The position numbers and the translations under genes were made by a program. The notes below the pieces were generated by a model. The model had not been told where the DNA came from. It saw only the letters and a program-made list of their open reading frames with translations, and did no database searches. A stretch of 6,479 bases of DNA from Candidatus Enterousia merdequi. GTDB taxonomy: Bacteria; Pseudomonadota; Alphaproteobacteria; Rs-D84. Shown here piece by piece: positions 4,688 to 6,479 of this stretch. The stretch is from positions 1 through 6,479 of the forward strand of contig JAGHTM010000072.1 of NCBI GenBank assembly GCA_018065345.1, read 5' to 3'. Within the stretch, counting starts at the first letter, position 1. Each line of letters begins with the position of its first letter.

Positions 4688-6479
4688 ATTCTATGACCAA
4701 TTCTTTACCATGTGTATCAACATTTACAGTCGAACCTTCACCAACACGACCAGATAAAATTAAATCTGCTATTTTATCTTCAACCGCATTTGTGATTAAA
4801 CGTTTCAATGGGCGTGCACCAAACACTGCATCATATCCATTATCACCCAGCCATTGAATTGCTTTATCCGACACTCGCAAAGATATTTGACGTTCACTTA
4901 AACGCTTTTCCAATATTCTTAACTGTATCTTTACAATATCAGCCATTACATCTTTGCCAAGTTGATTAAAGAATACTATTTCATCTATACGATTTATAAA
5001 TTCAGGTCTGAATTGTTTTTTCACAGCATCTATATTTGGCAAATTACTTGTCATTATAATAATAGTATTTGTAAAATTCACAATACGACCTTGGCCATCT
5101 GTCAATCTTCCATCATCTAATATCTGTAAAAAGACATTAAATACATCCGGATGTGCTTTTTCTATTTCATCAAAAAGTAATACTTGATATGGACGACGAC
5201 GCACAGATTCTGTCAATTCACCACCCGCTTCATATCCAACATATCCTGGAGGTGCACCAATCAAACGCGCAACAGAATGAGGTTCCATATATTCAGACAT
5301 ATCTATTCTTGTCATTGCATTATCATCGTTAAATAAATATTCAGCCAATGCTTTTGCAACTTCTGTTTTACCAACACCAGTTGGCCCCAAGAACATAAAA
5401 GAACCAGATGGACGACGTGGGTCTGATAATCCAGCACGAGAACGACGAATGGCACGTGCAACTACAGACAGCGCATGATCTTGACCAACAACGCGCTTGC
5501 GTAGTTCATCTTCAATATTTAACAATTTAGATTGTTCTTCAACTGATAATCTATCTGCTGGAACACCTGTCCATTTACTGACAACTGCAGCAATATGTTC
5601 TGGCAACACAGTTTTATATTCTTTGGATTCGCTATTTTGTTTTTTAATTTCTTCTTCTAATTGTGGAATCTTGCCATATTGCAACGCCGATGCTTTTTCA
5701 TAATCACCATTTCGCATGGCAATCGCAACTTCAGCACGAGCAGAATCCAAAGCCGCCATAGCATCAGAAAGGCCGCGCATTTTCTTTTGCTCATCTTTCC
5801 ATTTTGCAGTCATTTCATCAGATTCACTCTGCATTTTTTCAATCAATTTTTCCAAATCAACCAAACGTTTTTTAGATTCTTCATCTTTTTCTTTCTTTAA
5901 TGCTTGTTGTTCAATTTTTAATTGCATTAAATGTCTATCTAATTCATCTAGTTTTTCTGGCTTAGAAGCAATTTCAATACGCACACGTGCAGCTGCTTCA
6001 TCTATTAAATCGATTGCTTTGTCTGGCAAGAATCTATCTGTGATATAACGATTAGACAATTTCACAGCCGCAACCAGCGCAGAATCAGAAATACGAACAC
6101 CATGATGACCTTCGTATTTATCTTTCAAACCACGCAAAATCGATATAGTATCATCCACAGTTGGTTCATCAACATAAACTGGTTGAAAACGACGTGCAAG
6201 AGCAGGATCTTTTTCAATATATTGACGATATTCATCCAAAGTCGTAGCCCCTACGCAATGTAATTCACCACGTGCCAACATTGGTTTTAATAAATTACCA
6301 GCATCCATAGAACCTTCGCCTTTGCCAGCGCCAACCATAGTATGCAATTCATCTATGAATAAAATAATTTCGCCATTTGCTTCTTTGACTGCTTTCAAAA
6401 TTGCTTTAAGGCGACCTTCGAATTGGCCACGAAACATAGCGCCAGCCATCAAAGCCCCCATATCCAAAGAAAGCAATTT
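4686..6479 (-). CDS. clpB: ATP-dependent disaggregase ClpB, 5'-truncated by the window edge (last 597 residues)
   Basis: ClpB is the Hsp100 AAA+ hexamer that threads aggregated proteins through its pore with DnaK/DnaJ/GrpE in the cytoplasm. Visible in order (residue 1 taken at 6476) are: NBD1 pore loop AMFRGQFE (Phe15 in place of the common Tyr), Walker B ILFIDE (38-43), ARRF Arg finger (94-97), the coiled-coil middle domain (about 170-290), KWTGVP, NBD2 Walker A GPTGVGKT (364-371), pore loop GYVGY, Walker B VLLFDE (432-437), sensor 1 TSN (476-478), the second Arg finger in FRPEFINR (489-496), and sensor 2 GARPLKR (553-559). The N domain and NBD1 Walker A lie outside the window; with no in-window start, the frame runs open to 6479. 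One oddity is that between TSNL and FRPEF only 9 residues remain, against roughly 28 in E. coli ClpB. Its promoter is not visible. Confidence 0.97.
   Translation of the reverse strand, partial: KLLSLDMGALMAGAMFRGQFEGRLKAILKAVKEANGEIILFIDELHTMVGAGKGEGSMDAGNLLKPMLARGELHCVGATTLDEYRQYIEKDPALARRFQPVYVDEPTVDDTISILRGLKDKYEGHHGVRISDSALVAAVKLSNRYITDRFLPDKAIDLIDEAAARVRIEIASKPEKLDELDRHLMQLKIEQQALKKEKDEESKKRLVDLEKLIEKMQSESDEMTAKWKDEQKKMRGLSDAMAALDSARAEVAIAMRNGDYEKASALQYGKIPQLEEEIKKQNSESKEYKTVLPEHIAAVVSKWTGVPADRLSVEEQSKLLNIEDELRKRVVGQDHALSVVARAIRRSRAGLSDPRRPSGSFMFLGPTGVGKTEVAKALAEYLFNDDNAMTRIDMSEYMEPHSVARLIGAPPGYVGYEAGGELTESVRRRPYQVLLFDEIEKAHPDVFNVFLQILDDGRLTDGQGRIVNFTNTIIIMTSNLPNIDAVKKQFRPEFINRIDEIVFFNQLGKDVMADIVKIQLRILEKRLSERQISLRVSDKAIQWLGDNGYDAVFGARPLKRLITNAVEDKIADLILSGRVGEGSTVNVDTHGKELVIE

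Noticed and set aside
5497..6048. Several + strand frames inside clpB
   Set aside because: They are antisense to the well-conserved ClpB middle domain and NBD2 and have Ser/Phe-rich shadow translations.

Overview
The window looks like a piece of an AT-rich Gram-negative bacterial chromosome. The C-terminal part of ClpB resembles proteobacterial (probably alphaproteobacterial) ClpB. Together with the low GC and the Lys/Asn/Ile-rich proteins, this suggests a host-associated or streamlined alphaproteobacterium. That assignment is an inference from one protein plus composition and is only moderately supported.

Layout. Positions 1-384 hold a tandem array of a ~143-bp non-coding repeat: two full units and a decayed third. 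Each unit starts with a 59-bp core that is identical in all three copies and contains a strong hairpin. The array probably continues to the left of the window. Positions 385-509 are AT-rich spacer carrying a sigma70-like promoter. On the + strand then come six genes in one direction: a two-helix membrane protein (510-1313), an alpha/beta hydrolase with a cysteine in the nucleophile position (1317-2225), three proteins each built of two acyl-carrier-protein-like domains (2290-2946, 2962-3822, 3845-4480), and a 46-residue very basic protein (4504-4644). A second promoter, overlaid by a dyad that looks like an operator, lies before the first carrier protein. A bidirectional terminator (4661-4687) separates this block from the convergent, 5'-truncated clpB on the - strand (4686-6479).

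How the genes may work together. The carrier proteins are the notable content. In each, the first domain keeps the serine that accepts 4'-phosphopantetheine (TSL or DSL motif). In the second domain that serine is replaced (ATL in the first protein; Asp/Ala and Thr/Lys in the other two). Four of the six domains also end in a conserved F-C-x-[LI]-C motif, that is, a CxxC pair in the predicted last helix. With a cysteine hydrolase that could handle acyl thioesters, a membrane anchor protein and a small basic protein, this reads as an uncharacterised acyl-carrier system, possibly working at the membrane. No condensing enzyme, acyl-ACP synthetase or phosphopantetheinyl transferase is visible here, so the substrate and product are unknown.
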